Source: Streptomyces sp. F001 (GTDB lineage: Bacteria > Actinomycetota > Actinomycetes > Streptomycetales > Streptomycetaceae). Taken from it: a stretch of DNA of 64,000 nucleotides. The translations under genes and the position numbers were made by a program. Shown here in pieces: positions 52,443-61,382 of the stretch (position 1 is its first letter; each line of letters starts with the position of its first letter). The stretch is taken from assembly GCF_004187715.1 (NCBI RefSeq), contig NZ_QZWF01000004.1:124001-188000 (forward strand), read 5' to 3'. The notes under the pieces are model-generated. The model saw only the letters and a program-made list of their open reading frames with translations. It did no database searches and was not told the DNA's origin.

Positions 52443-52841
52443 TTACCAGACGTAGGCGAGAACTTCTCCGCCTACGCCCTTCTTGCCGGCCTGCTTGTCG
52501 GTGAGGAGCCCGTGGGACGTGGAGATGATCGCCACGCCGAGGCCGCCGAGCACCTTCGGCAGGTTGGTGGACTTCGCGTACACCCGGAGACCGGGCTTGG
52601 AGATCCGCTTGATGCCCGCGATGGAGCGCTCACGGTTCGGGCCGAACTTCAGCTCGAGGACGAGGTTCTTGCCGACCTCGGCGTCCTCGACGCGCCAGCC
52701 CGTGATGAAGCCCTCCTGCTGGAGGATCTCCGCAATGTGCGACTTGATCTTCGAGTGCGGCATCGCCACGGTGTCGTGGTACGCCGAGTTCGCGTTCCGC
52801 AGACGCGTAAGCATGTCTGCGATCGGATCAGTCATGGTCAT
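52443..52841 (-). CDS. rpsH: 30S ribosomal protein S8
   Basis: A 132-residue S8 from ATG 52841 (MTMTDPIADMLTRLRNANSA); the longer frame to 52886 has no S8 similarity. The end GVGGEVLAYVW and STSHGLLTDKQA are typical. In many bacteria S8 represses this operon by binding its message. Confidence 0.97.
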   Translation of the reverse strand: MTMTDPIADMLTRLRNANSAYHDTVAMPHSKIKSHIAEILQQEGFITGWRVEDAEVGKNLVLELKFGPNRERSIAGIKRISKPGLRVYAKSTNLPKVLGGLGVAIISTSHGLLTDKQAGKKGVGGEVLAYVW

Positions 52842-53052
52842 GAATTGGCCTTCGGCCTCTCTCGCCGGGGTTTCCTGGTGCGCCATCCCTCTCCCCGATC
52901 CGAGACGGGACGGGTGCGGCGCGGTGGACCTACGGCGTAGTAAGTCGTATGGGCGTCAGGCGCCCAACCCTCCAAGCCTAAGCCATGGAGAGGTGGGCAC
53001 CTGACACTGCCCTTTACTTACCGAGAGCTTCCGGAATCCCTTATGTGGGGGA

Positions 53053-53238
53053 TTACCAGGAGCTCTTGGTCACGCCCGGCAGCTCGCCACGGTGAGCCAT
53101 CTCACGAAGGCACACGCGGCAGAGGCCGAACTTGCGGTACACGGAGTGCGGACGACCGCAGCGCTGGCAGCGGGTGTACGCGCGCACACCGAACTTGGGC
53201 TTGCGAGCAGCCTTAGCGATCAGAGCCTTCTTCGCCAT
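53053..53238 (-). CDS. rpsN: 30S ribosomal protein S14 type Z
   Basis: A 61-residue zinc-binding S14. The four cysteines lie in CQRCGRPHSVY and CRVCLREMAHRG. It is the main, zinc-containing form; streptomycetes also keep a zinc-free copy elsewhere under Zur control. About 210 bases separate it from rpsH, with no gene. Confidence 0.97.
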   Translation of the reverse strand: MAKKALIAKAARKPKFGVRAYTRCQRCGRPHSVYRKFGLCRVCLREMAHRGELPGVTKSSW

Positions 53239-53243
53239 CTCGC

Positions 53244-53801
53244 TCACGCCTCCTTGAACGGGAAGCCGAGGTGACGGAGAAGAGCACGGCCCTCTTCGTC
53301 GTTGGTCGCCGTGGTGACCACGGTGATGTCCATACCCCGGACGCGGTCGATCTTGTCCTGGTCGATCTCGTGGAACATGACCTGCTCCGTGAGACCGAAG
53401 GTGTAGTTGCCACGGCCGTCGAACTGCTTGGGGGACAGGCCACGGAAGTCGCGGATGCGCGGCAGCGCGAGCGACAGGGTGCGGTCCAGGAACTCCCACA
53501 TGCGGTCGCCACGGAGCGTGACGTGGGCACCGATCGGCTGACCCTCACGCAGCTTGAACTGCGCGATGGACTTGCGGGCCTTGGTGACGGCCGGCTTCTG
53601 ACCGGTGATCGTGGTGAGGTCGCGGATGGCGCCCTCGATCAGCTTGGAGTCGCGGGCGGCGTCGCCCACACCCATGTTGACCACGATCTTGACGAGGCCG
53701 GGAACCTGCATGACGTTCTCGTAGGAGAACTGCTCACGCAGCTTGCCCGCGATCTCCTCGCGGTACTTCGTCTTCAGACGCGGAGTGGTGGTGGTAGCCA
53801 T
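53244..53801 (-). CDS. rplE: 50S ribosomal protein L5
   Basis: A 185-residue 5S rRNA-binding L5 (VPGLVKIVVNMGVGDAARDS, FLDRTLSLALPRIRDFRGLS). Its start shares one base with the rplX stop (TGATG). Confidence 0.98.
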   Translation of the reverse strand: MATTTTPRLKTKYREEIAGKLREQFSYENVMQVPGLVKIVVNMGVGDAARDSKLIEGAIRDLTTITGQKPAVTKARKSIAQFKLREGQPIGAHVTLRGDRMWEFLDRTLSLALPRIRDFRGLSPKQFDGRGNYTFGLTEQVMFHEIDQDKIDRVRGMDITVVTTATNDEEGRALLRHLGFPFKEA

Positions 53802-54124
53802 CAGATGTCCTCACCCGTCCGCTTGGCAACGCGGATCTTGTTGCCCTCTTCGTCGAAGCGGTAACCGACGCGGGTCACGACCTTCTTGCCGTCCTTCTCA
53901 ACGACCAGCTGGACGTTGGAGACGTGGATCGGCGCCTCGGTCGTGACGATGCCACCGGCCTGCGAACCGCGAGCCGTGGGGCCGGCCTTGGTGTGCTTCT
54001 TGACCCGGTTGACACCCTCGACCAGGACGCGCTCGTCGCGCGGGTAAGCGGCAATGACCTTGCCCTGCTTGCCCTTGTCCTTGCCGGTGATGACCTGGAC
54101 CAGGTCGCCCTTCTTGATCTTCAT
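53801..54124 (-). CDS. rplX: 50S ribosomal protein L24
   Basis: A 107-residue KOW-domain L24 (MKIKKGDLVQVITGKDKGKQ; VEGVNRVKKHTKAG). It nucleates early 50S assembly. Tightly spaced with rplN (two bases) and rplE. Confidence 0.98.
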   Translation of the reverse strand: MKIKKGDLVQVITGKDKGKQGKVIAAYPRDERVLVEGVNRVKKHTKAGPTARGSQAGGIVTTEAPIHVSNVQLVVEKDGKKVVTRVGYRFDEEGNKIRVAKRTGEDI

Positions 54125-54126
54125 GC

Positions 54127-54495
54127 TTACAGCACCTCCGGCGCGAGCGAGATGATCTTCATGAACTTCTTCTCGCGCAGCTCACGGCCGACCGGGCCGA
54201 AGATACGGGTGCCGCGAGGGTCGCCGTCGCCCTTCAGAATGACGGCGGCGTTCTCGTCGAAGCGGATGTACGAGCCGTCCTGGCGGCGGCGCTCCTTGAC
54301 GGTGCGAACGATGACCGCCTTGACGACGTCACCCTTCTTCACGTTGCCACCGGGGATCGCGTCCTTGACGGTGGCGACGATGACGTCACCGATGCCCGCG
54401 TAGCGGCGACCGGAGCCACCGAGCACACGGATGCAAAGGATCTCCTTCGCACCAGTGTTGTCGGCGACACGCAGTCGCGACTCCTGCTGGATCAC
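54127..54495 (-). CDS. rplN: 50S ribosomal protein L14
   Basis: A 122-residue L14 from GTG 54495 (MIQQESRLRVADNTGAKEIL). GGSGRRYAGIGDVIVATVKD and the KIISLAPEVL end are intact. The 128-base gap to rpsQ holds stable hairpins. Confidence 0.98.
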   Translation of the reverse strand: MIQQESRLRVADNTGAKEILCIRVLGGSGRRYAGIGDVIVATVKDAIPGGNVKKGDVVKAVIVRTVKERRRQDGSYIRFDENAAVILKGDGDPRGTRIFGPVGRELREKKFMKIISLAPEVL

Positions 54496-54523
54496 GTCTA
54501 TCTCCTGTTTGTCTGCCGGTTCC

Positions 54524-54553
54524 CCAACCGGGCTGATTCCTCAGCCCGGTTGG
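54524..54553. other. Stable hairpin between rpsQ and rplN
   Basis: CCAACCGGGCTGA (54524-54536) and TCAGCCCGGTTGG (54541-54553), loop TTCC: 13 perfect pairs. A second weaker stem (TCCTGCG...CGCAGGA) follows at about 54568-54591. This is the only sizeable gap in the rpsJ-rplE run and may be a processing or regulatory site. Confidence 0.7.
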
Positions 54554-54623
54554 AGCCTGGCGGAACTGTCCTGCGAGGTTTGCCCCGCAGGAATACCTTG
54601 CTTAAGGAATTCCCTTACGGGAA

Positions 54624-54932
54624 TTACTTGGCCTTCTCGAGGATCTCGACGACGCGCCAGCGCTTCGTCGCGGACAGCGGCCGGGTCTCCATGAGGAGGA
54701 CGCGGTCGCCGACACCCGCGGCGTTCTGCTCGTCGTGCGCCTTGAGCTTGTTGGTACGGCGGATGACCTTGCCGTACAGCGCGTGCTTGACGCGGTCCTC
54801 GACGGCGACGACGACGGTCTTGTCCATCTTGTCGCTGACGACCAGACCCTCACGGGTCTTGCGGAAACCGCGCGCGCCCGCGGCGGAGCCGCTGTTCGTT
54901 GCAGTCTCTTCAGTCACGTTGCTCTCGCTCAT
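54624..54932 (-). CDS. rpsQ: 30S ribosomal protein S17
   Basis: A 102-residue S17 with the OB-fold core (REGLVVSDKMDKTVVVAVED; ALYGKVIRRTNKLKAHDEQN) after an actinobacterial N-terminal extension of about 25 residues. Its start overlaps the rpmC stop by one base. Confidence 0.97.
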   Translation of the reverse strand: MSESNVTEETATNSGSAAGARGFRKTREGLVVSDKMDKTVVVAVEDRVKHALYGKVIRRTNKLKAHDEQNAAGVGDRVLLMETRPLSATKRWRVVEILEKAK

Positions 54933-55156
54933 CAGGCGCTCTCCACCGTCTCGATGCCCAGCTCGCGCTCACGCATCAGGGTGTAGATCCGCGCGATGTC
55001 CTTTCGCACGGCCTTCAGCCGACCGTGATTTTCAAGCTGCCCCGTCGCCGCCTGGAAGCGGAGGTTGAACAGCTCTTCCTTGGCCTCGCGAAGCTTCGCC
55101 AGAAGCTCCTCGTTGCCCAGCTCGCGCAGCTCGGACGCCTTGGTACCGGCCGACAT
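54932..55156 (-). CDS. rpmC: 50S ribosomal protein L29
   Basis: A 74-residue two-helix L29 (ELRELGNEELLAKLREAKEE; NLRFQAATGQLENHGRLKAV) from ATG 55156, which shares a base with the rplP stop. Confidence 0.97.
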   Translation of the reverse strand: MSAGTKASELRELGNEELLAKLREAKEELFNLRFQAATGQLENHGRLKAVRKDIARIYTLMRERELGIETVESA

Positions 55157-55575
55157 CACGCTTCACCTGCCTCGCGCTTGACGATCCGGCACTTCATCGG
55201 CAGCTTGTGGGCCGCACGGGTCAGCGCCTCACGGGCGATCTTCTCGTTGGGGTACGACAGCTCGAACATCACGCGTCCGGGCTTGACGTTGGCCACCCAC
55301 CACTCGGGAGAACCCTTACCGGAACCCATGCGGGTCTCGGCCGGCTTCTTGGTGAGCGGGCGGTCCGGGTAGATGTTGATCCAGACCTTGCCGCCACGCT
55401 TGATGTGACGGGTCATGGCGATACGAGCCGCCTCGATCTGGCGGTTCGTCACGTACGCCGGGGTCAGCGCCTGGATGCCGTACTCGCCGAACGCAACCTG
55501 CGTTCCACCCTTGGACATACCACTGCGCTTCGGGTGGTGCTGCTTGCGGTGCTTGACCCTACGGGGGATCAGCAT
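55156..55575 (-). CDS. rplP: 50S ribosomal protein L16
   Basis: A 139-residue L16 (MLIPRRVKHRKQHHPKRSGM; GGKVWINIYPDRPLTKKPAE). It sits near the peptidyl-transferase centre. Five bases separate it from rpsC. Confidence 0.98.
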   Translation of the reverse strand: MLIPRRVKHRKQHHPKRSGMSKGGTQVAFGEYGIQALTPAYVTNRQIEAARIAMTRHIKRGGKVWINIYPDRPLTKKPAETRMGSGKGSPEWWVANVKPGRVMFELSYPNEKIAREALTRAAHKLPMKCRIVKREAGEA

Positions 55576-55580
55576 GTCGG

Positions 55581-56399
55581 TCAGGCCTCCGTTCCGGTGC
55601 TCTCAGCCGGAGCGGCAGGGGCCTCGGCCTTGGGGGCCTCGGCGCCGGCAGCCTGCTGCGGCTTGCGACCGCGCCGCTCGCCACCGCGGCCACCACGGGC
55701 CGGGCGGTCGGCGCCACCGCGGGCCGGGCGGTTACCCGCACGGGCGGCAGCGTTCTCGGCGCGGACCTCGGCGATGTTCTTGACGTCGCCCTTGTAGATC
55801 CAGACCTTCACACCGATGCGGCCGAAGGTCGTCTTGGCCTCGAAGAAGCCGTAGTCCACGTTCGCGCGGAGCGTGTGCAGGGGCACACGGCCCTCGCGGT
55901 AGAACTCCGAGCGGGACATCTCGGCGCCGCCGAGGCGGCCACCGCACTGGATCTTGATGCCCTTGGCGCCCGCCTTCATCGCCGACTGCATGCTCTTGCG
56001 CATGGCACGGCGGAAGGAGACGCGGGAGGACAGCTGCTCGGCGACGGCCTGGGCCACCAGCTGAGCGTCCGTCTCCGGGTTCTTGACCTCGAGGATGTTC
56101 AGCTGGACCTGCTTGCCGGTCAGCTTCTCCAGGTCACCGCGGATGCGGTCGGCCTCGGCGCCACGGCGGCCGATGACGATGCCCGGACGCGCGGTGTGGA
56201 TGTCCACGCGGACACGGTCACGGGTGCGCTCGATCTCAACCTTCGAGATACCGGCGCGCTCCATGCCGGACGTCATCATCCGACGGATGGCGACGTCTTC
56301 CTTGACGTAGTCCTTGTACAGCTTGTCGGCGTACCAACGCGACTTGAAGTCGGTGGTGACACCGAGCCGGAACCCATGCGGGTTTACCTTCTGGCCCAT
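55581..56399 (-). CDS. rpsC: 30S ribosomal protein S3
   Basis: A 272-residue S3. The KH domain (VDIHTARPGIVIGRRGAEAD) and the C-terminal domain (GRVPLHTLRANVDYGFFEAK) are complete; a 55-residue Gly/Arg then Ala/Glu-rich tail (ARGGRGGERRGRKPQQAAGA) is typical of streptomycetes. Start shares one base with the rplV stop. Confidence 0.98.
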   Translation of the reverse strand: MGQKVNPHGFRLGVTTDFKSRWYADKLYKDYVKEDVAIRRMMTSGMERAGISKVEIERTRDRVRVDIHTARPGIVIGRRGAEADRIRGDLEKLTGKQVQLNILEVKNPETDAQLVAQAVAEQLSSRVSFRRAMRKSMQSAMKAGAKGIKIQCGGRLGGAEMSRSEFYREGRVPLHTLRANVDYGFFEAKTTFGRIGVKVWIYKGDVKNIAEVRAENAAARAGNRPARGGADRPARGGRGGERRGRKPQQAAGAEAPKAEAPAAPAESTGTEA

Positions 56400-56746
56400 T
56401 ACCGGGTTCCTTCCTTGCTGCTGACGACCACGGTGATGTGGCTGGTCCGCTTGCGGATCCGGTAGGCACGGCCCTGGGCGCGCGGACGGAACCGCTTCAG
56501 GGTCGGACCCTCGTCGACGTACGCCTCGGAGATGTAGAGGCTGTCGGCGTCGGTGTGGTCGTAGTTGTGCGCGGCGTTGGCGATGGCGCTGTCGAGCACC
56601 TTGCCGACCGGCACGGAGGCGGCCTGCGGAGCGAATCGCAGGACCGCCTGGGCCTCCGTGGCGTCCATGCCACGGATGAGGTCCACCACGCGGCGGGCCT
56701 TCATGGGCGTGACGCGGATGTACCGCGCCTGGGCCCTGGCTTCCAT
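56399..56746 (-). CDS. rplV: 50S ribosomal protein L22
   Basis: A 115-residue L22 (ARYIRVTPMKARRVVDLIRG; FRPRAQGRAYRIRKRTSHIT). Its beta hairpin lines the exit tunnel near the macrolide site. Confidence 0.98.
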   Translation of the reverse strand: MEARAQARYIRVTPMKARRVVDLIRGMDATEAQAVLRFAPQAASVPVGKVLDSAIANAAHNYDHTDADSLYISEAYVDEGPTLKRFRPRAQGRAYRIRKRTSHITVVVSSKEGTR

Positions 56747-56788
56747 GGTTGTCCCTTCAGTTACTTACGTGTCTGAATGCGATCCGCG

Positions 56789-57070
56789 TCAGCGGCGCTT
56801 CGACTTGCGGTCGTCCTTGACGTGACCCCGGAAGGTGCGCGTCGGCGAGAACTCGCCGAGCTTGTGGCCGACCATCGACTCGGTGACGAACACCGGGATG
56901 TGGGTCTTGCCGTTGTGCACCGCGAGCGTGTGGCCGAGCATGTCCGGCACGATCATGGAGCGGCGGGACCAGGTCTTGATGACGTTCTTGGTACCGGCTT
57001 CGTTCTGAGCGTCCACCTTCTTCATCAGGTGGTCGTCGACGAAGGGTCCCTTCTTCAAACTACGAGGCAT
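56789..57070 (-). CDS. rpsS: 30S ribosomal protein S19
   Basis: A 93-residue S19 (MPRSLKKGPFVDDHLMKKVD; GHKLGEFSPTRTFRGHVKDD). It lies in the usual place between rplB and rplV. Confidence 0.98.
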   Translation of the reverse strand: MPRSLKKGPFVDDHLMKKVDAQNEAGTKNVIKTWSRRSMIVPDMLGHTLAVHNGKTHIPVFVTESMVGHKLGEFSPTRTFRGHVKDDRKSKRR

Positions 57071-57082
57071 CTCAACCCGTCC

Positions 57083-57919
57083 TTAGCGCTTCTTGTTCGT
57101 CTTGCGGCGGCGGACGATGTACTTGTTGCTCGCCTTCTTGGGAGAACGAGTACGGCCTTCCTTCTTGCCCCACGGGGAGACCGGGTGGCGGCCACCGGAG
57201 GTACGGCCCTCACCACCACCGTGCGGGTGGTCGACCGGGTTCATGACCACACCACGCACGGTCGGGCGAACGCCCAGCCAGCGCTTGCGGCCCGCCTTGC
57301 CCCAGTTGATGTTCGACTGCTCGGCGTTGCCGACCTCGCCGACGGTGGCGCGGCAGCGCACGTCGACCAGGCGGATCTCTCCGGACGGCATGCGCAGGTG
57401 GGCCATGGAGCCCTCCTTCGCGAGCAGCTGCACGGAGGCACCGGCGGAGCGGGCGAACTTGGCACCGCCACCGGGACGGAGCTCGATCGCGTGGATCGTG
57501 GTACCGACCGGGATGTTGCGGAGAGCCAGGTTGTTGCCCGGCTTGATGTCGGCCCCGGGACCGTTCTCCACACGGTCGCCCTGCTGCAGGTTGCGCGGGG
57601 CGAGGATGTAGCGCTTCTCGCCGTCGGCGTAGTGCAGCAGCGCGATGCGCGCGGTGCGGTTGGGGTCGTACTCGATGTGCGCGACCTTCGCCGGCACGCC
57701 GTCCTTGTCGTGACGACGGAAGTCGATCACGCGGTAGGCGCGCTTGTGGCCACCGCCCTGGTGGCGGACGGTCACACGACCGGAATTGTTACGGCCGCCC
57801 TTGCTGTGCAGGGGACGGACCAGCGACTTCTCCGGCGTGGACCGCGTGACCTCGACGAAGTCGGCGACGCTGGAGCCACGACGGCCCGGAGTCGTCGGCT
57901 TGTACTTGCGGATACCCAT
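57083..57919 (-). CDS. rplB: 50S ribosomal protein L2
   Basis: A 278-residue L2, needed for subunit association and peptidyl transfer. The GVVMNPVDHPHGGGEGRTSG loop with the essential histidine and the basic end KYIVRRRKTNKKR are present. Confidence 0.98.
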   Translation of the reverse strand: MGIRKYKPTTPGRRGSSVADFVEVTRSTPEKSLVRPLHSKGGRNNSGRVTVRHQGGGHKRAYRVIDFRRHDKDGVPAKVAHIEYDPNRTARIALLHYADGEKRYILAPRNLQQGDRVENGPGADIKPGNNLALRNIPVGTTIHAIELRPGGGAKFARSAGASVQLLAKEGSMAHLRMPSGEIRLVDVRCRATVGEVGNAEQSNINWGKAGRKRWLGVRPTVRGVVMNPVDHPHGGGEGRTSGGRHPVSPWGKKEGRTRSPKKASNKYIVRRRKTNKKR

Positions 57920-57959
57920 TTCTCAGTCCTCGTCCGATATCGGACGATCCGGACCTCCG

Positions 57960-58379
57960 TCAGGAGGTCGGACCGCCGAAGATGTCGATACGGTCGCCCT
58001 CGGCGAGGGTCACGATCGCGCGCTTGGTGGCGGCACGCTGGCCGAAGCCGGTGCGGGTCCGCTTGCGCTTGCCCTGGCGGTTGATCGTGTTGACCCCGGT
58101 GACCTTGACCGAGAAGACCGCCTGGACGGCCTCCTTGATCTGGGTCTTGTTGGCACGCGGGTCGACGACGAACGTGTACTTGTTCTCGTCGAGCAGCGCG
58201 TAGCTCTTCTCGGAGACGACCGGCTTGATCAGGACGTCACGGGGGTCCGTGTACGACTTGCTCAGCGGCGTCTCGACGGTGTTCTTGCCCTCGGCGGCGT
58301 GGCGACGCGCCTTGGCGACGCGAGCGACCTTGGCGGCCTTGGCGGCCTTCGAGGCAATGGCGGGGTGACGGATAGCCAT
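57960..58379 (-). CDS. rplW: 50S ribosomal protein L23
   Basis: A 139-residue L23, the docking site for trigger factor and SRP at the tunnel exit (DVLIKPVVSEKSYALLDENK; RANKTQIKEAVQAVFSVKVT). The first 35 residues are an Ala/Lys-rich extension. Its start shares one base with the rplD stop. Confidence 0.97.
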   Translation of the reverse strand: MAIRHPAIASKAAKAAKVARVAKARRHAAEGKNTVETPLSKSYTDPRDVLIKPVVSEKSYALLDENKYTFVVDPRANKTQIKEAVQAVFSVKVTGVNTINRQGKRKRTRTGFGQRAATKRAIVTLAEGDRIDIFGGPTS

Positions 58380-59035
58380 CAGGCCTCGCTCCCTTCGGTG
58401 TCATTGGCCTTCGGGCCCGACACGAAGGACTCGAAAGCGGCCTGGGTGAAGACCACGTCGTCCGAGACGAGAACGTCGTACGTGTTCAGCTGGCCCGGCT
58501 CCAGGATGTGGACCTGGGGCAGGTTGCGGGCGGACAGCCACGCGGCCTCGTCGGCGCGGTCGACGACCAGGAGCAGGTTCTTGCGCTCCGAGATCTTGCC
58601 GAACAGCGTCTTGGCGGACTTCGTCGACGGCGTCTCGCCCTCGACGACGCCGGAGACGACGTGGATGCGGTTGTGGCGGGCCCGGTCGGTGAGGGCGTGG
58701 CGCAGGGCCGCGGCCTTCATCTTCTTCGGGGTCCGCTGCGAGTAGTCACGCGGCTGCGGGCCGTGGACGACGCCACCGCCGGCGAACTGCGGCGCACGGG
58801 TCGAGCCCTGACGGGCGCGGCCGGTGCCCTTCTGGCGGTACGGCTTCTTGCCACCACCGCGGACTTCGCCACGGCTCTTGGTCTTGTGCGTGCCCTGACG
58901 GGCGGCAGCCAGCTGCGCGACGACGACCTGGTGGATCAGCGGGATGCTGACCTTCTCAACGCCGAAGATCTCCGCGGGGAGCTCGACGGAACCGGCCTTG
59001 TCGCCCGCCGGCGAAAGGATGTCAACAGTGCTCAT
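58379..59035 (-). CDS. rplD: 50S ribosomal protein L4
   Basis: A 218-residue L4 with the tunnel loop GGGKKPYRQKGTGRARQGST (residue region about 75-95). It starts eight bases after rplC ends. Confidence 0.98.
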   Translation of the reverse strand: MSTVDILSPAGDKAGSVELPAEIFGVEKVSIPLIHQVVVAQLAAARQGTHKTKSRGEVRGGGKKPYRQKGTGRARQGSTRAPQFAGGGVVHGPQPRDYSQRTPKKMKAAALRHALTDRARHNRIHVVSGVVEGETPSTKSAKTLFGKISERKNLLLVVDRADEAAWLSARNLPQVHILEPGQLNTYDVLVSDDVVFTQAAFESFVSGPKANDTEGSEA

Positions 59036-59043
59036 CGGTTACC

Positions 59044-59688
59044 TCAGGCCCCCTTGGCCGCGGTGCGGACCAGGACGAGGCCGCCGTTCGGACCGGGAAC
59101 CGCGCCCTTGATGAGCAGCAGACCCTTCTCCGCGTCAACGGCGTGGACGGTCAGGTTCTGGGTGGTGACCCGCTCGTTGCCCATACGACCCGCCATGCGG
59201 AGGCCCTTGAACACACGGCCCGGGGTGGCGCAGCCACCGATGGAACCGGGCGAGCGGTGCTTGCGCTGGGTACCGTGCCCGGCGCCGAGGCCACGGAAGT
59301 TGTGGCGCTTCATGACACCGGCGAAGCCCTTGCCCTTGCTCTTGCCGGTCACGTCGACCTTGACGCCGGCCTCGAACACCTCGGCGGTGATCTCCTGGCC
59401 GAGCGTGTACTCGGAGGCGTCCGCGGTGCGGATCTCGACGAGGTGACGACGAGGGGTGACGTCGGCCTTGGCGAAGTGGCCCTTGAGGGGCTTGTTCACC
59501 TTGCGCGGGTCGATCTCGCCGAAGGCGATCTGGACCGACTCGTAGCCGTCGGTGTCGTTCGTACGGACCTGGGTGACGACGTTCGGGCCGGCTTTGACGA
59601 CGGTGACCGGAACAACACGGTTGTTCTCGTCCCACACCTGCGTCATGCCGAGCTTCTCGCCCAGGATGCCCTTGATCTGCTTAGCCAT
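59044..59688 (-). CDS. rplC: 50S ribosomal protein L3
   Basis: A 214-residue L3 (KGILGEKLGMTQVWDENNRV; RKHRSPGSIGGCATPGRVFK). It directs early 50S assembly at the 23S 3' end. Confidence 0.98.
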   Translation of the reverse strand: MAKQIKGILGEKLGMTQVWDENNRVVPVTVVKAGPNVVTQVRTNDTDGYESVQIAFGEIDPRKVNKPLKGHFAKADVTPRRHLVEIRTADASEYTLGQEITAEVFEAGVKVDVTGKSKGKGFAGVMKRHNFRGLGAGHGTQRKHRSPGSIGGCATPGRVFKGLRMAGRMGNERVTTQNLTVHAVDAEKGLLLIKGAVPGPNGGLVLVRTAAKGA

Positions 59689-59705
59689 CTCTCAGATCAC
59701 CGGCC

Positions 59706-60014
59706 TCAGAGCTTGATCTCGATGTCGACACCGGCCGGGAGGTCGAGTCGCATCAGAGAGTCAACGGTCTTGGGGGTCGGGTCGAGGATGTCGATCAGGC
59801 GCTTGTGCGTGCGCATCTCGAAGTGCTCGCGCGAGTCCTTGTACTTGTGCGGCGACTTGATGACGCAGTACACGTTCTTCTCAGTGGGCAGCGGCACCGG
59901 GCCCGCGACCGACGCACCAGTGCGGGTCACCGTCTCGACGATCTTCTTCGCCGAGGAGTCGATGACCTCGTGGTCGTAGGCCTTGAGCCGGATGCGGATC
60001 TTCTGTCCCGCCAT
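59706..60014 (-). CDS. rpsJ: 30S ribosomal protein S10
   Basis: A 102-residue S10, also the NusE antitermination factor (QKIRIRLKAYDHEVIDSSAK; THKRLIDILDPTPKTVDSLM). First gene of the S10 operon. Confidence 0.98.
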   Translation of the reverse strand: MAGQKIRIRLKAYDHEVIDSSAKKIVETVTRTGASVAGPVPLPTEKNVYCVIKSPHKYKDSREHFEMRTHKRLIDILDPTPKTVDSLMRLDLPAGVDIEIKL

Positions 60015-60412
60015 GGCTACTCAGTAGTCCTGTCTCTCGTAACGCTCTGGAACCCGGCGTTCCCTTGCTTTTCTCCGACCCACGCGGTCGGGCGTGTCGC
60101 GCTCCCGCTGACACAGATGTCCCTTACGGAACATCCCTTGTTGGGGAACGCGGCCCTTGCGAACCGCAAGCCGGGGACGAAAGGCCCACCGGGCGCCTGG
60201 CCGGTGTCGCGCCCACGCTTCCCGGAAGATTCCCGTACGTCCGCCCCACACGGGGACGACGAGTACTGTGGGACTCGCTTCCGGTCCTCCCGGCGGGAGG
60301 CGCGCAGCATCAACACTCGACCGAGCAACTCGGACAGTCTGCCATATGGGGCGGGGGGCTGGCCAATCGAGCCGGAGAGAATACCCCGGGGGTGGCGCAG
60401 GTCAAACCCGCG
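60015..60412 (-). promoter_or_regulatory. Upstream region and leader of the S10 operon
   Basis: About 400 bases without a convincing gene, between rpsJ and the 60.4-60.7 kb gene. The S10 promoter and leader must lie here. I see GC-rich, hairpin-capable stretches (for example GGGAACGCGGCCC with neighbours at 60125-60175) but no clear -35/-10 pair. Confidence 0.4.
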
Positions 60413-60705
60413 TCACGCGCCATGGTGCTCCAGGAAGCCGGCGATCACCTCGGGCGGGTTCGCCGCCACGGTGGCCTCCACCTCCCACCCCGCCCGGTCC
60501 ATGTCGAAGACGACGACAGGCACGGGCCGCCCGAGCACCCGGGTGAGGTGCGGACCTCGCCCTCGGCGTTGTAGCCGACGGCCACATAGGGGAACCGAAG
60601 GTCCTGGCCCTCGTGCCACACCGGAACGACACGACGTAGATCTCGGGCCTGGGGCAATGGGAAAGGCGTCCAGGGCGCGTCGCGTTCCGCGGCGGACGTG
60701 GTCAC
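60413..60705 (-). pseudogene. Hypothetical protein, apparent frameshift
   Basis: ATG 60705 opens MTTSAAERDAPWTPFPLPQA and runs to VAVGYNAEGEVR; from about 60550 the protein-like reading continues in another frame (HLTRVLGRPVPVVVFDMDRAGWEVEATV..., shown by its core VVVFDMDRAGW) to a stop at 60413. Joined, it would be about 97 residues and cytoplasmic. No domain is recognised. It is adjacent to the Imm11-like gene in the same orientation, 17 bases apart, so the two may form a unit. Confidence 0.5.
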
Positions 60706-60722
60706 GGAAGGTTCTCCGCATG

Positions 60723-61382
60723 TCAGAAGCCCCAGGGGTCGGGGTGCGGGGTGAGCGCGGAGTTCTCGGACCAGATCAGGCGGGCTTCCAGGTCCGCGCC
60801 GAGGATCTCCCTGAGCCGCCCGACCGCCCAGCCGTTCCAGTGGACGCCTCCCGGGAACTCGGGCACGCGAAAGGCCGGCAGGCCGGAGGGCAGGGCGTCC
60901 CGGCGGAAGACCGTCGTCTTCATCTGACCCGTGGCCTTCTTGGGCTTGGACGACCTGCGCTGGTCCACACAGTCGACGACCGCCTCGACGGCGTAGAAGA
61001 GGTACGCACCCTCCTCGCCCCCATCGATCTCGACGGGCGTCAGCCGCCCCGCCTTCAGCAGGTCGTCCCCCAGAGCCTCGACGACATCGTCCAACCGTGC
61101 GACACGACCCAGTGCCCCGGCAGGCAACATTTGCCCGTCAAGGGCGGCGTCCGATGCATGCTCTCGGCGCGCCGGGTGCAAGCCCTCGTACTGGATGCAC
61201 TTGGGCTTGTGCCCGGTGCGACGAGTGGGGGGACCTCCCACGCCCTTGCGGCAGTGGGGGAGCGTGCCGGGCGTCGCGACGGGGCGAACGTTGCTGCCGG
61301 AGCACTGGTTCAGCCGGGCGGCACCACGCCTCACCGTGACGCGACAACAGTTTCTCGTCGATGCCCTTGCCGTCGACGACAC
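60723..61382 (-). CDS. Imm11-like (DUF1629-type) hypothetical protein
   Basis: A frame of up to 219 residues; the true start is uncertain and likely downstream of 61382. The part from VARLDDVVEALGDDLLKAGR through YAVEAVVDCVDQRRS, TTVFRRDALPSGLPAFRVPE and WAVGRLREILGADLEARLIW follows the pattern of Imm11-type immunity proteins, which neutralise polymorphic toxins. No toxin gene is in the window. The N-terminal 70 codons look non-native and include a repeat-like tract at about 61225-61265; another frame (MMTCSDSGGCVVDGKGIDEK) may hold the original N-terminus, which would mean a frameshift here. Confidence 0.5.
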   Translation of the reverse strand: MSSTARASTRNCCRVTVRRGAARLNQCSGSNVRPVATPGTLPHCRKGVGGPPTRRTGHKPKCIQYEGLHPARREHASDAALDGQMLPAGALGRVARLDDVVEALGDDLLKAGRLTPVEIDGGEEGAYLFYAVEAVVDCVDQRRSSKPKKATGQMKTTVFRRDALPSGLPAFRVPEFPGGVHWNGWAVGRLREILGADLEARLIWSENSALTPHPDPWGF

